From Papaver somniferum (Eukaryota; Streptophyta; Magnoliopsida; Ranunculales; Papaveraceae): a stretch of DNA of 64,000 nucleotides. The DNA is taken from positions 71,320,256 to 71,384,255 of the forward strand of contig NC_039364.1 in the NCBI RefSeq assembly GCF_003573695.1. Direction: 5' to 3'. The notes below the pieces were generated by a model. The model did no database searches and had not been told where the DNA came from. It saw only the letters and a list, made by a program, of their open reading frames with translations. Each line of letters begins with the position of its first letter. The stretch's first letter is position 1. Shown in pieces: positions 1 to 10,538 of this stretch. The position numbers and the translations under genes were made by a program.

Positions 1-140
1 ACATTCATATGATTATGTCGATATCTTATATACGAAGTTCAAAAGATAGGCGTTATACTTCGTATTATAATTCCTTAATACTACGTCTAACTAGAGTATA
101 ATCATTCACAGCTTCGTAGTTATGTTTTCAATATATCACG
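1..140 (-). repeat. Family B 3' LTR, part left of the A1 insertion
   Basis: This stretch matches 46310-46447 closely, including the phrase around the inverted motif near positions 33-65. It breaks off exactly where A1 begins and resumes at 8476. It holds no coding sequence. It is the middle of a minus-strand LTR whose remaining sequence lies left of the window. Confidence 0.75.
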
Positions 141-2524
141 TGTTAGAGCACTGCTCGGTCAAACTCGCATGCGTTGCTATCTCAAGCATGTTTGTCAATG
201 TTAGTGATCAAAACTATAAGTCTTGATTTCTAGTCTCTTATAGCTAAGTCTCGGACTAGGATAGTAAGTGTAGTTGAGCTCAAGGACTTCATGGCGATTC
301 ATCATACAAGTAGAAGATATACTCAAGGAACCGGTGGAACTTCTCGACAAAAAGGTATGTGGAGACTTGAACTTATATGTCACTCAAAAGTCTATCTATT
401 CTATCTCCTACTCTTTGAGACAAAAGTCGTATGCTATATATATAGACTAGGTCATACACATTTGGTATTTCGAGCCGAGTATACCTCGCCTATCTATATC
501 TCGAAATATGTGTTGGTAATATTTTCGCTTCGACCAAGTTTCTCTTTACCTAGTGACGAAAGTCATGAATGTTTCAATCACTTTGAAAATTGCTTTGACG
601 AGAAATAGTGTAACAACTATATAACGTCCTCTAAGAATGTTTCAATGATTGGAATGAGAGTTTAGATTACATAACCAATGGATTCCTTGAACCGAAGTTT
701 TCGAACTTTGTTGATCAAGAGAACCGAAAGTATGGCAAGTGCCAAGTCCGCGAACTTCCAAAGTTCTCAAACCCGAGAAATTCTACTGGAGTTGACAAAC
801 TACTTGCGTGAGCCAAGTACGCGAACCGGCGTAGTTCTCTACCCCGAGAATTTCTGGTGGAGTTTGTAAACTCTATCCGGTGTCTTAAGTCCGCGAACCT
901 AGTCTGCGAACTTGAGAAGGTTATATATCTAAAGATGATCTATGAACTTAATCTTAAAAGACTAAGGAATGCATTTGCAAACCGTGGCTATTAAAGTTCA
1001 TGAACCGATTCGAGTGAATCAAATCATCTTTGCTTCAATTTTGTCTTGTGTAGTTACATAAGATTTCCTTGCAATTGAACAACTCTCATAACTAGTTCAT
1101 TTGAGTCAATTGAACTAGTTATAGTGAAGAAGAACATGGTTAGTATGAAACGGTCATATGGTTAACCTCTTTGGGTAGACTATTGTTGAACCAACAATGT
1201 ACACGTTTGGGTGCGGTTAACAAACCTAGAAGCGTACAGTCATTTGTGTATGACAAGCCAAGTTTTCGATCTAACGGTTGAGAAATATTAGCTTGAATCT
1301 AAATCAGGTTTTCATCTAACGGTGAATATTGATTGCTTTGTAACTAAGGCAAAACCCTGGTGTGAAAGGCTATATAAAGGAGACATCTAGTATTGTGCAA
1401 AACTAATCCCCACACCTTACGTGTGATACTAGTTTGCGTGCTAGAGTCGTTTCTCCTTTAACCTTTGGTTTTCTTCTTCTAAAACCAGTTTAACGACTTG
1501 AAGACTTCATTGGGATTCTGAAGCCATACCGATACTACTTTTATCGTAGTTGTGTGATCTGATCTTGCATCTTCTATCGTAACAGTACAATCATATTGAT
1601 TGTCTTGAGATCGTGAGAGTTCTCCGGTAGGCAGGATATAAAAAGTAATCACAAACACCTTCGTCTCATCGTTTGTGATTCCATGACATCTTGTTTCGCT
1701 ACCATACGATTAAGATTGTTGTGAGGTGATTGATTAATCTAGGCTGTTCTTCGGGAATATAAGATCGGATTATCAAATGGTTCCTATTCACCTTGATTAT
1801 TATCAAAAGACGGAACAAAAACTTTTAGGGTTTTTCTGTGGAGATAGATTGATCCTTTGCTAGACTTGTCTGTGTGAGACAGATTTGTTTATTGTTAAAG
1901 CCTGCGATTTTGGGTCGTAGCAACTCTTAGTTGTGGGTGAGATCAGCTAAGGGAATCAAGTGTGCAGTATCCTGCTGGTATCAAAGGCGTAGGGAGTACA
2001 ACTGTACCTTGGATCAGTGGGAGACTGATTGGGTTCAACTATAGTCCAGTCCGAAGTTAACTTGGAGTAGGCTAGTGTCTGTAACGGCTTAATACAGTGT
2101 GTATTCAATCTGGACTAGGTCCCGGGGGGGTTTTCTGCATTTGCGGTTTCCTCGTTCACAAAATTCTGGTGTCTGTGTTATTTTTATTTCCGCAATATAT
2201 TTGTTTATATAATTGAAATAATACAGGTTGTGTGTTTGAATCAATCAATTGGAAATCCAACCTTTGGTTGTTGATTGATATTGATTGATCCTTGGACATT
2301 GGTCTTTGGTACCGTCCAAGTTATTCCTTGTGTTTGATTATAGACTCGATGATTTCTATTAGCTTGAGTGAATCAAAACAAGAGACAGATATTAACTCCT
2401 TGAGATACTTCTCTGTAGATTGAGTCTGACTGTCTAGTTGATTCTCTAGTAAGTGTTTCGGAGTTAGTCCATACATATTACTAATCGAAATATTGGGTGG
2501 TGTTGTTAGACCCCCGCTTTTTCA
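141..2524 (+). repeat. A1 5' LTR
   Basis: It begins TGTTAGAG and ends CTTTTTCA just before the PBS, and is 2,384 bp long. It contains a GTCCGCGAAC-type short-repeat tract (about 745-910), a conserved inverted repeat around a TGAGTCA core (1090-1120) and a TATA box (1371-1380). Small ORFs within it, such as 291-608, recur in other A-type LTRs with frame changes and are not credible genes. Compared with the 3' LTR it is a patchwork: about 570 bp upstream of the promoter are identical, while the flanks carry clustered differences. Confidence 0.92.
1371..1380 (+). promoter_or_regulatory. LTR promoter TATA box of A1
   Basis: TATATAAAGG lies in a context kept in every A and C LTR of the window (for example 7321, 48911, 53072). 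Transcription would start about 30 bp downstream near the ACTAATCCCCACACC segment, leaving more than 1.1 kb of transcribed LTR before the PBS. The start position is inferred from spacing only. Confidence 0.7.
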
Positions 2525-2526
2525 AT

Positions 2527-2538
2527 TGGTATCAGAGC
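2527..2538 (+). other. A1 primer binding site, tRNA-Met type
   Basis: TGGTATCAGAGC begins two bases after the LTR terminal CA. This sequence is the standard PBS of plant Copia elements, complementary to the 3' end of initiator tRNA-Met. The same PBS recurs at 35227 and 54208, and in reverse complement at 12340. Confidence 0.93.
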
Positions 2539-2618
2539 GGGAAAACACGTTTAAGACCTTACAAGTCCGTGTTTGTAGCAATCTGAGTCTGAGGATGAAA
2601 TCTCGTACGCATACCAAA

Positions 2619-3771
2619 ATGCCTCCTAAAGCTTTCAACTATGTCAAGTGTCTCGGAAATACCTCACAGGATTACTCCTTAGTTGATTCTTCCGAATCCC
2701 GAGGTAGTAAGATTGTCCCATCTTGTGTTGGCCACTCTTCCTCCAATGAGACATTGGACACAATGGCAAAACCTGAAATGGAGCTCACCAGAATTGCAAA
2801 AAAATCTACTGAGTTTTTTGATCTTCAGAATCATGAACAGCTCATTGATGAATTTGAAAAGTCTATTGATTGTGAACATGTACTCTATAACATCATAGAG
2901 TCATTCTCTAAGGATATTGAGAAACTTCTTCAAGATAATAATCTACAACATGAAAAGATTGGTTGAAAAGCTGATAAAAGAAGGCTCAATTAGAGAAAAA
3001 TGTTTGATCAAGACTCATTCATCCGATCTTGACATACTTCGTGTTGAGAAAGAGAAACTTGAAGCATCACTTGTTCTAGCCTATGGACAGTGCAAATCCT
3101 TGGAAAAGGAAAATTTTGTCTTAAGAAAAAATTCTTCTGCACAAACTAATTCTCATGAGTTACTGTACAGAATGAAATTTTCTCCAGATGAAGATTGTGT
3201 CAAGGAAAGTGCTCATAACTTACAATCTTCTCCGATGGCTATGAAGTTTAAACAAGTACCAGTTGTTGCTTCTCCTCCACGAACCTGTACCTTCTGTGGG
3301 AAAAAGAATCACTATGTTATCCATTGTTTTGCCAGAAAGAAACAGATTTCTAAACTTCATAATTTGCTTCTATCCTCTATCAATGGAACAAATAGTCAGT
3401 CGAATACCGCAGTGAATCGAATACCCACAGAAAACAAAGAACCTTATAAACATGATTTTCTTTCTAGAAGTCATCACAAGGCACACGTACATTCTAATCG
3501 AATAAACTCTCATATTTCTGATGAAAGTATTCCCTGTATTTATAAGAATGTTTTTGGTAAATCTAAATCTAGAAAATGGATTCCCATCTATTCCTATCCC
3601 CTTGAACCAATTGCAAGAGGTCCTAGATTTAGTCCTCAGAGAAAGCCTTCAGAAGGATATGCTGAACAAGCTATATCTTATTTTTCTAGACTGAGTGATA
3701 ATCAAAGAAGGAAGGCTAAACAAAAACAACGTTTATTTAATGAGATGAATGCTCATACTTGTGCAAATTAA
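2619..3771 (+). pseudogene. A1 gag-like protein, frameshifted
   Basis: The reading frame likely starts at the ATG at 2619 (protein start MPPKAFNY), the ATG shared with A3 at 54300. It breaks near 2955-2965, where about five bases are missing relative to A3, and continues in another frame to 3771. The middle is rich in Glu, Lys and Leu and looks like coiled coil. A zinc knuckle CX2CX4HX4C lies at 3286-3327 (CTFCGKKNHYVIHC), as in retroviral and Copia nucleocapsid domains that bind genomic RNA. A basic, Ser-rich tail follows. Unlike A2, it lacks the N-terminal Copia gag domain, so it is a reduced Gag. No protease or polymerase follows. Confidence 0.75.
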
Positions 3772-4046
3772 TCACAAGGTTGATATCTCACCCACCAAAA
3801 ATCCTAGTTGTCTGAGAATTGAATAGGTATACTCTTTGTAAAGTAACTTTGATTAGCTATCTAATTCCTTATCGTTCTTAGATGGATAATCACTCACATA
3901 CTTTTACATGAGTATTTTATATTTTTTTTTAATATTTTTGTTATTTTATCTTGTTTTTCTTCTTGACCTTCAACTACAAGTCTTGTTACGGGCTCTCGTA
4001 AGGGTACATGCAAGATTTTGGGCTTTGTCTCATATACCTATCTTGT

Positions 4047-4078
4047 AAACCCTAATTCTCGCAAATCGTTTATATACC
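4047..4078 (+). promoter_or_regulatory. Telo-box plus TATA-like sequence upstream of A1 ORF2
   Basis: AAACCCTAA (4047-4055) is followed at 4070 by TTATATACC, about 40 bp before the ORF2 ATG. Telo-boxes (AAACCCTA) are known promoter elements of plant housekeeping and ribosomal-protein genes. The same pairing precedes ORF2 in A2 and A3, with the telo-box in the opposite orientation. An internal promoter is inference. Confidence 0.4.
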
Positions 4079-4117
4079 TTTCCTATTGAGTAGAAGCATT
4101 CCACTCTAGGTTTCTCA

Positions 4118-4483
4118 ATGACGTCTTCTTCTTGTTCGTGGGATTTGCCTGAAGACTTCGTTGACAATGGTATATATTTTGAGTTTGATAATGAGAAGGG
4201 AACTCTTGTTGAAGTTGAAAGATCCTTTCCTCAATCTCCTGTTTCCTACTCAGATATTGGGGAGAAGATTCCAACTAAGGTGGTTGTTGATGCTCAGCAA
4301 CTTTTAGGGACTATAAAGTGTCTTGATGCTGTAAGAGCTGAGTTGAAAAATGTTAACTGTAATCTTGCTCTCATGAAGAATCGTGTTAAGGAGCCTCCCA
4401 AAAAGGATATTCCCTCAAAGTTTGCAGAGGTTGCTATCACTCATAAGCTCGATAATCACAAACCTCCAGAACCGTCCATCTGA
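4118..4483 (+). CDS. A1 ORF2, small protein of unknown function
   Basis: An open frame of 121 codons that starts MTSSSCSW. I do not recognise the product. Its N-terminal half is acidic; residues about 65-90 (LLGTIKCLDAVRAELKNVNC) could form a helix or coiled coil; the C-terminus is Lys/Pro-rich. It occupies the same place as the ORF2 of A2, A3 and B, after gag and just before a conserved noncoding segment beginning near GTTGCCTAG. Primary sequence similarity to the A3/B version is weak, so common descent is inferred from position. It is intact although the gag before it is broken. It could be a remnant of a longer polyprotein. Confidence 0.4.
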   Translation: MTSSSCSWDLPEDFVDNGIYFEFDNEKGTLVEVERSFPQSPVSYSDIGEKIPTKVVVDAQQLLGTIKCLDAVRAELKNVNCNLALMKNRVKEPPKKDIPSKFAEVAITHKLDNHKPPEPSI

Positions 4484-5002
4484 TGTTGTTAATGTTTGGT
4501 TCTGGCATAAGAGTCTAATTTTGAGTTGCCTAGTATGTCTTATTTTTGGTTTAGTTGGAAGAATAACTAGTGCTTTGAATAGCGATGATTGTGACTACAC
4601 ATAGATATTATTTTCATCTTCTTGTTTTTAGGTTTTTTGGTTTAAAATTCGAAAACTATTTGGAGGATGATTTTTTGCAATATTTTTTATTTTGTTATAT
4701 TGCAACTTGTTATAGGATATTTGTGTTTATGTCCGTGAACTTTGTTGTCCCATATTTTTGTCAAAAGTAAAGTCGTTCATGATCGGTATTCATGTATTGG
4801 TTTAAGAATGAATAGACTTTTGACATAAACAAAAGTTAAGCCTATATTGTCAACCCTTGACGGAAGATAGGTTAAAATCTTTTGTATCCAAGGATTATTT
4901 CTATTGTATATGCTTGTGCAAAAGAATGAATCCTTGTGTATTCCACGGTATAGATCTTCATTGATCCATCTTTTTGTATTACTGTAAGGCTCCTGATGTG
5001 TC

Positions 5003-5300
5003 TTATGTTGAGCACGATACAACTAAGTTGATTATTCTTGATTAACTTTGTTAGTTGTTCCGTAAGGTACATTATGTTGAGCATTTTAGAACTAAATTAA
5101 TCATCTTGTTGGTAATTTAGTTATTACTCCACAACTTCTCTTGTGTTGAGTATATGAACGATTAAGCCAATCACTCTCTTGTATGGTTAACTTAGTCGTT
5201 GCTCCGTAAGTTTACTTATGTTGAGCACAATGAATTAAATTGATCACTTTTGTGGTTAATTTGATTATGTATTCCGATTAAATTATTCATGGGTTTACTT
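5003..5300 (+). repeat. Tandem tract of about 70 bp units in A1
   Basis: TTATGTTGAGCA or close variants recur at 5003, 5072, 5142 (degenerate) and 5217, each followed by an AATTAAATTGATCA-like segment and preceded by a CCGTAAG-like segment. The tract lies between ORF2 and the polypurine region. The same family of units appears in A3 (seven units) and in the truncated minus element (four units). No coding sense is visible. Confidence 0.7.
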
Positions 5301-5660
5301 ATGAATAATTTGATTGAGTGTTGGACATAAAAATCATTTACATGGTTTTGGTGTCCAATAAAATCCTTCGTTTCTCTTGAAATTAAGGTCGCTTGTTGTT
5401 GTTCCCTTGGGAATGACATCTAATGGGTGAGAGTTCTTTTGAACTTGTGCTTAATGGTCATATCTTGAGGGGTGTGCGGATGTGGAATTTTTGAGGGGTT
5501 ATCTTGTATCTTTAAACTCCTTGATGAATGTTATTAGCTTCGGCTATATGATTGCATCCAAATAAGATGATGTGTGTTTCTTTCTCTCAGTCATGAAATG
5601 TCTCTTACGGAAATTTCATTATGATCCCGTTCTTGTACCTTTGCCAATTTTATTGACAAA

Positions 5661-6078
5661 AAGGGGGAGAACTAATATGTAGTTCACACTACAAATACAT
5701 ATGGTTTTCGGATCATTGTGTAAGGGGGAGTGGTTTTCATGTGAGATGGAGTATCGACTAAGGGGGAGTGATACATATCACCATAGTATTATTGTTGAAG
5801 TTGTGATACAATTGGACTTTGACACTGTGTAATAATACTATGCCACTGTATAACAATGATCGAGACCGATGCTTTCTCATTGTTATAGCTACGGATCTTC
5901 AACAACGGTGATGCTAAACTTACAACCTTTGGGATCATTGGAGTACTTGGAAGTGACGAAGATTTCGAGGAATGTTGAAGATTAGACATGTGGAATAGGA
6001 GCTACTAAACTTTCATTATCTTTTTTATATTCCATATGTATTGATAGTTTTGTCACTAAAATTGACAAAGGGGTAGAT
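5661..6078 (+). promoter_or_regulatory. Polypurine tract cluster of A1
   Basis: AAGGGGGAG-type runs occur at 5661, 5722 and 5759, and the terminal tract AAAGGGGTAGAT abuts the 3' LTR at 6079. The terminal copy should prime plus-strand DNA synthesis; it has a T in the purine run. The upstream copies share flanks such as ATTGACAAA and look like duplicated or accessory priming sites. Confidence 0.6.
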
Positions 6079-8475
6079 TGTTAGAGCACTTCTCTGTCAA
6101 ACTCGCATGCGTTGATATCTCAAGCATGTTTGTCAATGTTAGTGATCAAAACTATAAGTCTTGATTTCTAGTCTCTTATAGCTAAGTCTCGGACTAGGAT
6201 AGTAAGTGTAGTTGAGCTCAAGGATTTCATGGCGATTCATCATACAAGTAGAAGATCTACTAAAGGAACCGGTGGAACTTCTCGAAAAAAGGTATGTGCA
6301 GACTTGAACTTATCTGTCACTCAAAAGTCTGTCTATTCTATCTCCTACTCTTTGAGACAAAAGTCGTATGCTATATATATAGACTAGATCATACACATTT
6401 GGTATTTCGAGCCGTGTATACCTCGCCTATCTATATTTCGAAATATGTGTTTGTAAGCTTTTCGCTTTGACCAAGTTTATCTTTACCTAGTGACGAAAGT
6501 CATGAATGTTTCAATCACTTTGAAAATTGCTTTGACGAGAAATAGTGTAACAACTATATAACTTCCTCTAAGAATGTTTCAATGATTGGAATGAGAGTTT
6601 AGATTACATAACCAATGGATTCCTTGAACCGAAGTTTTCGAACTTTTTTGATCAAGAGAACCGGAAGTATGTCAAGTGCCAAGTCCGCGAACTGCCGAAG
6701 TTCTCAAACCCGAGAATTTCTGCTGGAGTTGACAAACTACTTGCGTGAGCCAAGTCCGCGTACCCAGTCCGCGAACCGGCGTAGTTCTTGAACCCGAGAA
6801 TTTCTGGTGGAGTTTGTAAACTCTATCCGGTGTCTTAAGTCCGCGAACCTAGTCTGCGAACTTGAGAAGGTTATATATCTAAAGATGATCTATGAACTTA
6901 ATCTTAAAAGACTAAGGAATGCATTTGCAAACCGTGGCTATTAAAGTTCATGAACCGATTCGAGTGAATCAAATCATCTTTGCTTCAATTTTGTCTTGTG
7001 TAGTTACATAAGATTTCCTTGCAATTGAACAACTCTCATAACTAGTTCATTTGAGTCAATTGAACTAGTTATAGTGAAGAAGAACATGGTTAGTATGAAA
7101 CGGTCATATGGTTAACCTCTTTGGGTAGACTATTGTTGAACCAACAATGTACACGTTTGGGTGCGGTTAACAAACCTAGAAGCGTACAGTCATTTGTGTA
7201 TGACAAGCCAAGTTTTCGATCTAACGGTTGAGAAATATTAGCTTGAATCTAAATCAGGTTTTCATCTAACGGTGAATATTGATTGCTTTGTAACTAAGGC
7301 AAAACCCTGGTGTGAAAGGCTATATAAAGGAGACATCTAGTATTGTGCAAAACTAATCCCCACACCTTACGTGTGATACTAGTTTGTTTGCTAGAGTCGT
7401 TTTTCCTTTAACCTTTGGTTTTTTTCTTCTAAAACCAGGTTAACGACTTAAAGACTTTATTGGGATTGTGAAGCCAGACCGATACTACTTTTATCGTAGT
7501 TGTGTGATCTGATCTTGCATCTTCTATCGTAACAGTACAATCATATTGATTGGCTTGAGATCGTGAGAGTTCTCCGATAGGCAAGATATAAAAAGTAATC
7601 ACAAACACCTTCGTCTCATCGTTTGTGATTCCACGACATCTTGTTTTGCTACCATACGATTAAGATTGTTGTGAGGTGATTGATTAATCTAGGATATTCT
7701 TCGGGAATATAAGACCAGATTATCAATTGGTTCCTGTTCACCTTGATTATTATCAAAAGACGGAACAAAAACTTTTAGGGTTTTTCTGTGGGAGACAGAT
7801 TGATCCTTTGATAGACTTGTCTGTGTGAGATAGATTTGTTTATTGTTAAAACCTGCGATTTTGGGTCGTAGCAACTCTTAGTTGTGGGTGAGATCAGCTA
7901 AGGGAATCAAGTGCGCAGTATCCTGCTGGGATCATAGGCGTAGGGAGTACAATTGTACCTTGGATCAGTGGGAGACTGATTGGGGTTCAACTATAGTCTA
8001 GTATGAAGTTAGATTGGAGTAGGCTAGTGTCTGTAGCAGCTTAATACAGTGTGTATTCAATCTGGACTAGGTCCCGGGGTTTTTCTGCATTTGCGGTTTC
8101 CTCGTTAACAAAATTCTGGTGTCTGTGTTATTTCTATTTCCGCATTATATTTGTTTATATAATTGAAATAATACAGGTTGTGCGTTTGAATCAATCAATT
8201 GGAAATCCAACCTTTGGTTGTTGATTGATATTGATTGATCCTTGGACATTGGTCTTTGGTACCGTCCAAGTTATTCCTTGTGTTTGATTATAGACTCGCT
8301 GATTTCTATTAGCTTGAGTGAATCAAAATAAGAGAGAGATATTAACTCCTTGAGATACTTCTATCTAGATTGAGTCTGACTGTCTAGTTGATTCTCTAGT
8401 AAGTGTTTCGGAGTTAGTCCATACAGATTGGTAATCGAAATATTGGGTGGTGTTGTTAGACCCCCCGCTTTTTCA
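6079..8475 (+). repeat. A1 3' LTR
   Basis: 2,397 bp, starting TGTTAGAGC and ending CTTTTTCA before the GCACG duplication. Its TATA box is at 7321. It is colinear with the 5' LTR. Lines of sequence around 6841-7380 are identical to 901-1440, while 7381-7480 differs from 1441-1540 at many sites. Confidence 0.92.
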
Positions 8476-8762
8476 GCACGACTTGAAAGATACGTTATGA
8501 ATGAAACAGTTCAAGTCAAAATATTACTAATCTCAAGAGGAAGGATGATGTCGTCATTGTAGCTCTTTACTTATTCGCATTCTTCAAGTCTCCGAGTAAT
8601 ACTTGTGTGTATCATATCCTAATAACTTTCTATCTAACCTATACAAAGTTGACTCTATTAAATAATCAAACGACTCTTTAAATGAGTTTTGGTTCACTAA
8701 AATATGACAACCAAACTTGACATACCAATGCTTGGTAGGTTCAACCGAGCTATGGTCTAACA
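8476..8762 (-). repeat. Family B 3' LTR, part right of the A1 insertion
   Basis: It resumes the B LTR exactly after A1 and ends in TCTAACA, the reverse complement of the canonical TGTTAGA start. It matches 46443-46732 throughout. Confidence 0.85.
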
Positions 8763-8777
8763 ATCTCCCCCTTTGTC
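8763..8777 (-). promoter_or_regulatory. Polypurine tract of element B
   Basis: ATCTCCCCCTTTGTC on the plus strand is a purine run, GACAAAGGGGGAGAT, on the minus strand and directly abuts the LTR end. Weaker relatives lie inside the element near 8930, 9016 and 9121, the same multi-tract pattern as in A1 and A3. Confidence 0.8.
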
Positions 8778-9599
8778 AATTTTAGTGACAAAACTCTTAC
8801 ATCATATGGATAAAAAAATTACATGAATTCATTAAATATACGCTTGATTCCAAGTTTCAACAGCACAATAACATGTGTTCAATCCACAAATGCCGTTGTT
8901 GACATTATAACAAAGCTAATACTCCCCCTAAAGGTAAGATAGGTAGATATTCAATCCACACATCTTTGTTATTCCGTTTGTAGTTAAGATAACCACAAGT
9001 ATCAATATGATATGTTACTCCCCCTTAGTCTATGCTTTACTCTTTCATTAGATATAACGTTTAAGCACCATTGTCCTTTACTTAGTGACACCAAATCACT
9101 TGTTTACTCCATATATTTCTTCCCCTTTTTGCCACAAAATGACAAAGGTACGAGCAAATAAAGGACAAACCGAAAGGATCTTACAAATCTAAAAGACTTG
9201 TATAACCTATAAGAGTTAAGCACGAGGGTTCCACACACCATTTTAGATAACCAATATCAAAACCAAAATTACAAAGTAATTTTATTTTGATATGTTACCA
9301 AGGAAACAATTGCCTGAAGCAATTTTCCCTAATATTTTAGCAAATCAAAATTGACTAAGCACCTTAGTTCTTTTGATAAACCGATTGCACAAATACAATC
9401 GCTTATTTGATAAGACCAAAATAAAGATCAGACTTAACTCTTATTTTCTCATCAGGTTCTAATTATTCGTACAATAACTTAGACCTTTCACTTTAAGCAA
9501 GACAAGTACTAGGTTAGTTAACTAGTATTTCTTGTTAAGGCATTTGATTAGACTTTAATAACCGAATCCTACACTTTGATAAGTCTAACTAAGATCAGA

Positions 9600-9960
9600 A
9601 ATAGCTTAGTTTCTCTTATCCGGAATCGAACTGGACTAAACAATTGATCCCAAAACCTTTTTGTTAAGCCATAAACAATTCATACAAACCAAATAAATCA
9701 ACTTGCATAATTATTTATCTCAACCGGAAGCAATTGAAACAAACATAGACATTAAAGCACCGCAATTGCACCGAAATTTCGTTAAGCCTAAACAATTGAT
9801 ACCAAACAATAAAGAAAGATAACAATAGTTTTTCTCAACCAGAAACAATTGAATCACACACACACATCCATACACACATACTGGAATAAACATCAATTGT
9901 ACCGAAATTTTGTTAAGCAAAAGCAAAATATATGAAATAAAATCAGGCTTTTCTTAAACA
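9600..9960 (-). repeat. Tandem tract of about 125-131 bp units in element B
   Basis: CCGAAATTTCGTTAAGC at 9771 and CCGAAATTTTGTTAAGC at 9902 mark two units, and a weaker one ends near 9665. Each carries an AAACAATTGA-like segment. The tract sits between ORF2 and the polypurine tract, the same position as the unrelated 70 bp repeats of the A elements. A short CA run occurs at about 9858. The rest of 8778-10538 holds no gene that I can support. Confidence 0.5.
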
Positions 9961-10538
9961 GGAAAACGATTAACTAACAAATTCGTTACCTCAAGCTCCG
10001 CATCCTCTTATCCATTTCTTCGCATCTTTCAGGGGAGGAATATCACCTGTGTTGTCATCCTCTTGCAAGACAAAAGAACGACAAAAACCAACCTTTACCA
10101 GAGAAAGGTTGAAAATCGGTTTTAATTAATGCATAACAAAAGTTGGAAACCCCGAAACACATATTCTTTTATGCTAAACCAAAAACAATTCAACATATTG
10201 TGACTTTTTCACACATGAGTTTCAATCGGAACCCCTTATGATCCTTTGATAAAGCCTTCCAACATGGGCTAGAACCTAATCCCGCTAAACCAAAAAGTCA
10301 CCCAAACCATAAGGGTTCACACAATATGAGACCGAATATTAAGGTTATGAAAACCAAAATCAAACATCCCATAAACACATAACAATAATATAAAGCATTC
10401 AAGCACATGCTATGTAATCGAAAAACTATCACAAGAAAAATTATAAAATAATAATTTTATTCATAAATAAGATAGTTTTATTCATAATAGACTTTATAGA
10501 AATAATCAAAAACTAATGTCTATTTCTCAACAGATTTT

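Larger units (their letters stand above)
141..8475 (+). mobile_element. A1, Copia-like non-autonomous LTR retrotransposon inserted in the B 3' LTR
   Basis: An 8,335 bp element with two LTRs of about 2.4 kb that start TGTTAGAGC and end CTTTTTCA. The flanking five bases are TCACG (136-140) and GCACG (8476-8480), a target-site duplication with one mismatch; the unoccupied paralogue at 46443-46455 reads ACACGACTT. Internal order: tRNA-Met PBS, gag-like frame with zinc knuckle, second ORF, tandem tract, several polypurine-like runs, 3' LTR. The internal region is only 3.55 kb and has no pol. Long LTRs, this PBS and the AAGGGGGAG tracts resemble the SIRE/Maximus group of plant Copia elements; that lineage call is inference. 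Gag is frameshifted. Confidence 0.9.

Noticed and set aside
291..608. 105-codon ORF in the A1 5' LTR
   Set aside because: It lies in LTR U3 upstream of the TATA box, and the equivalent regions of other A LTRs have stops or shifts.
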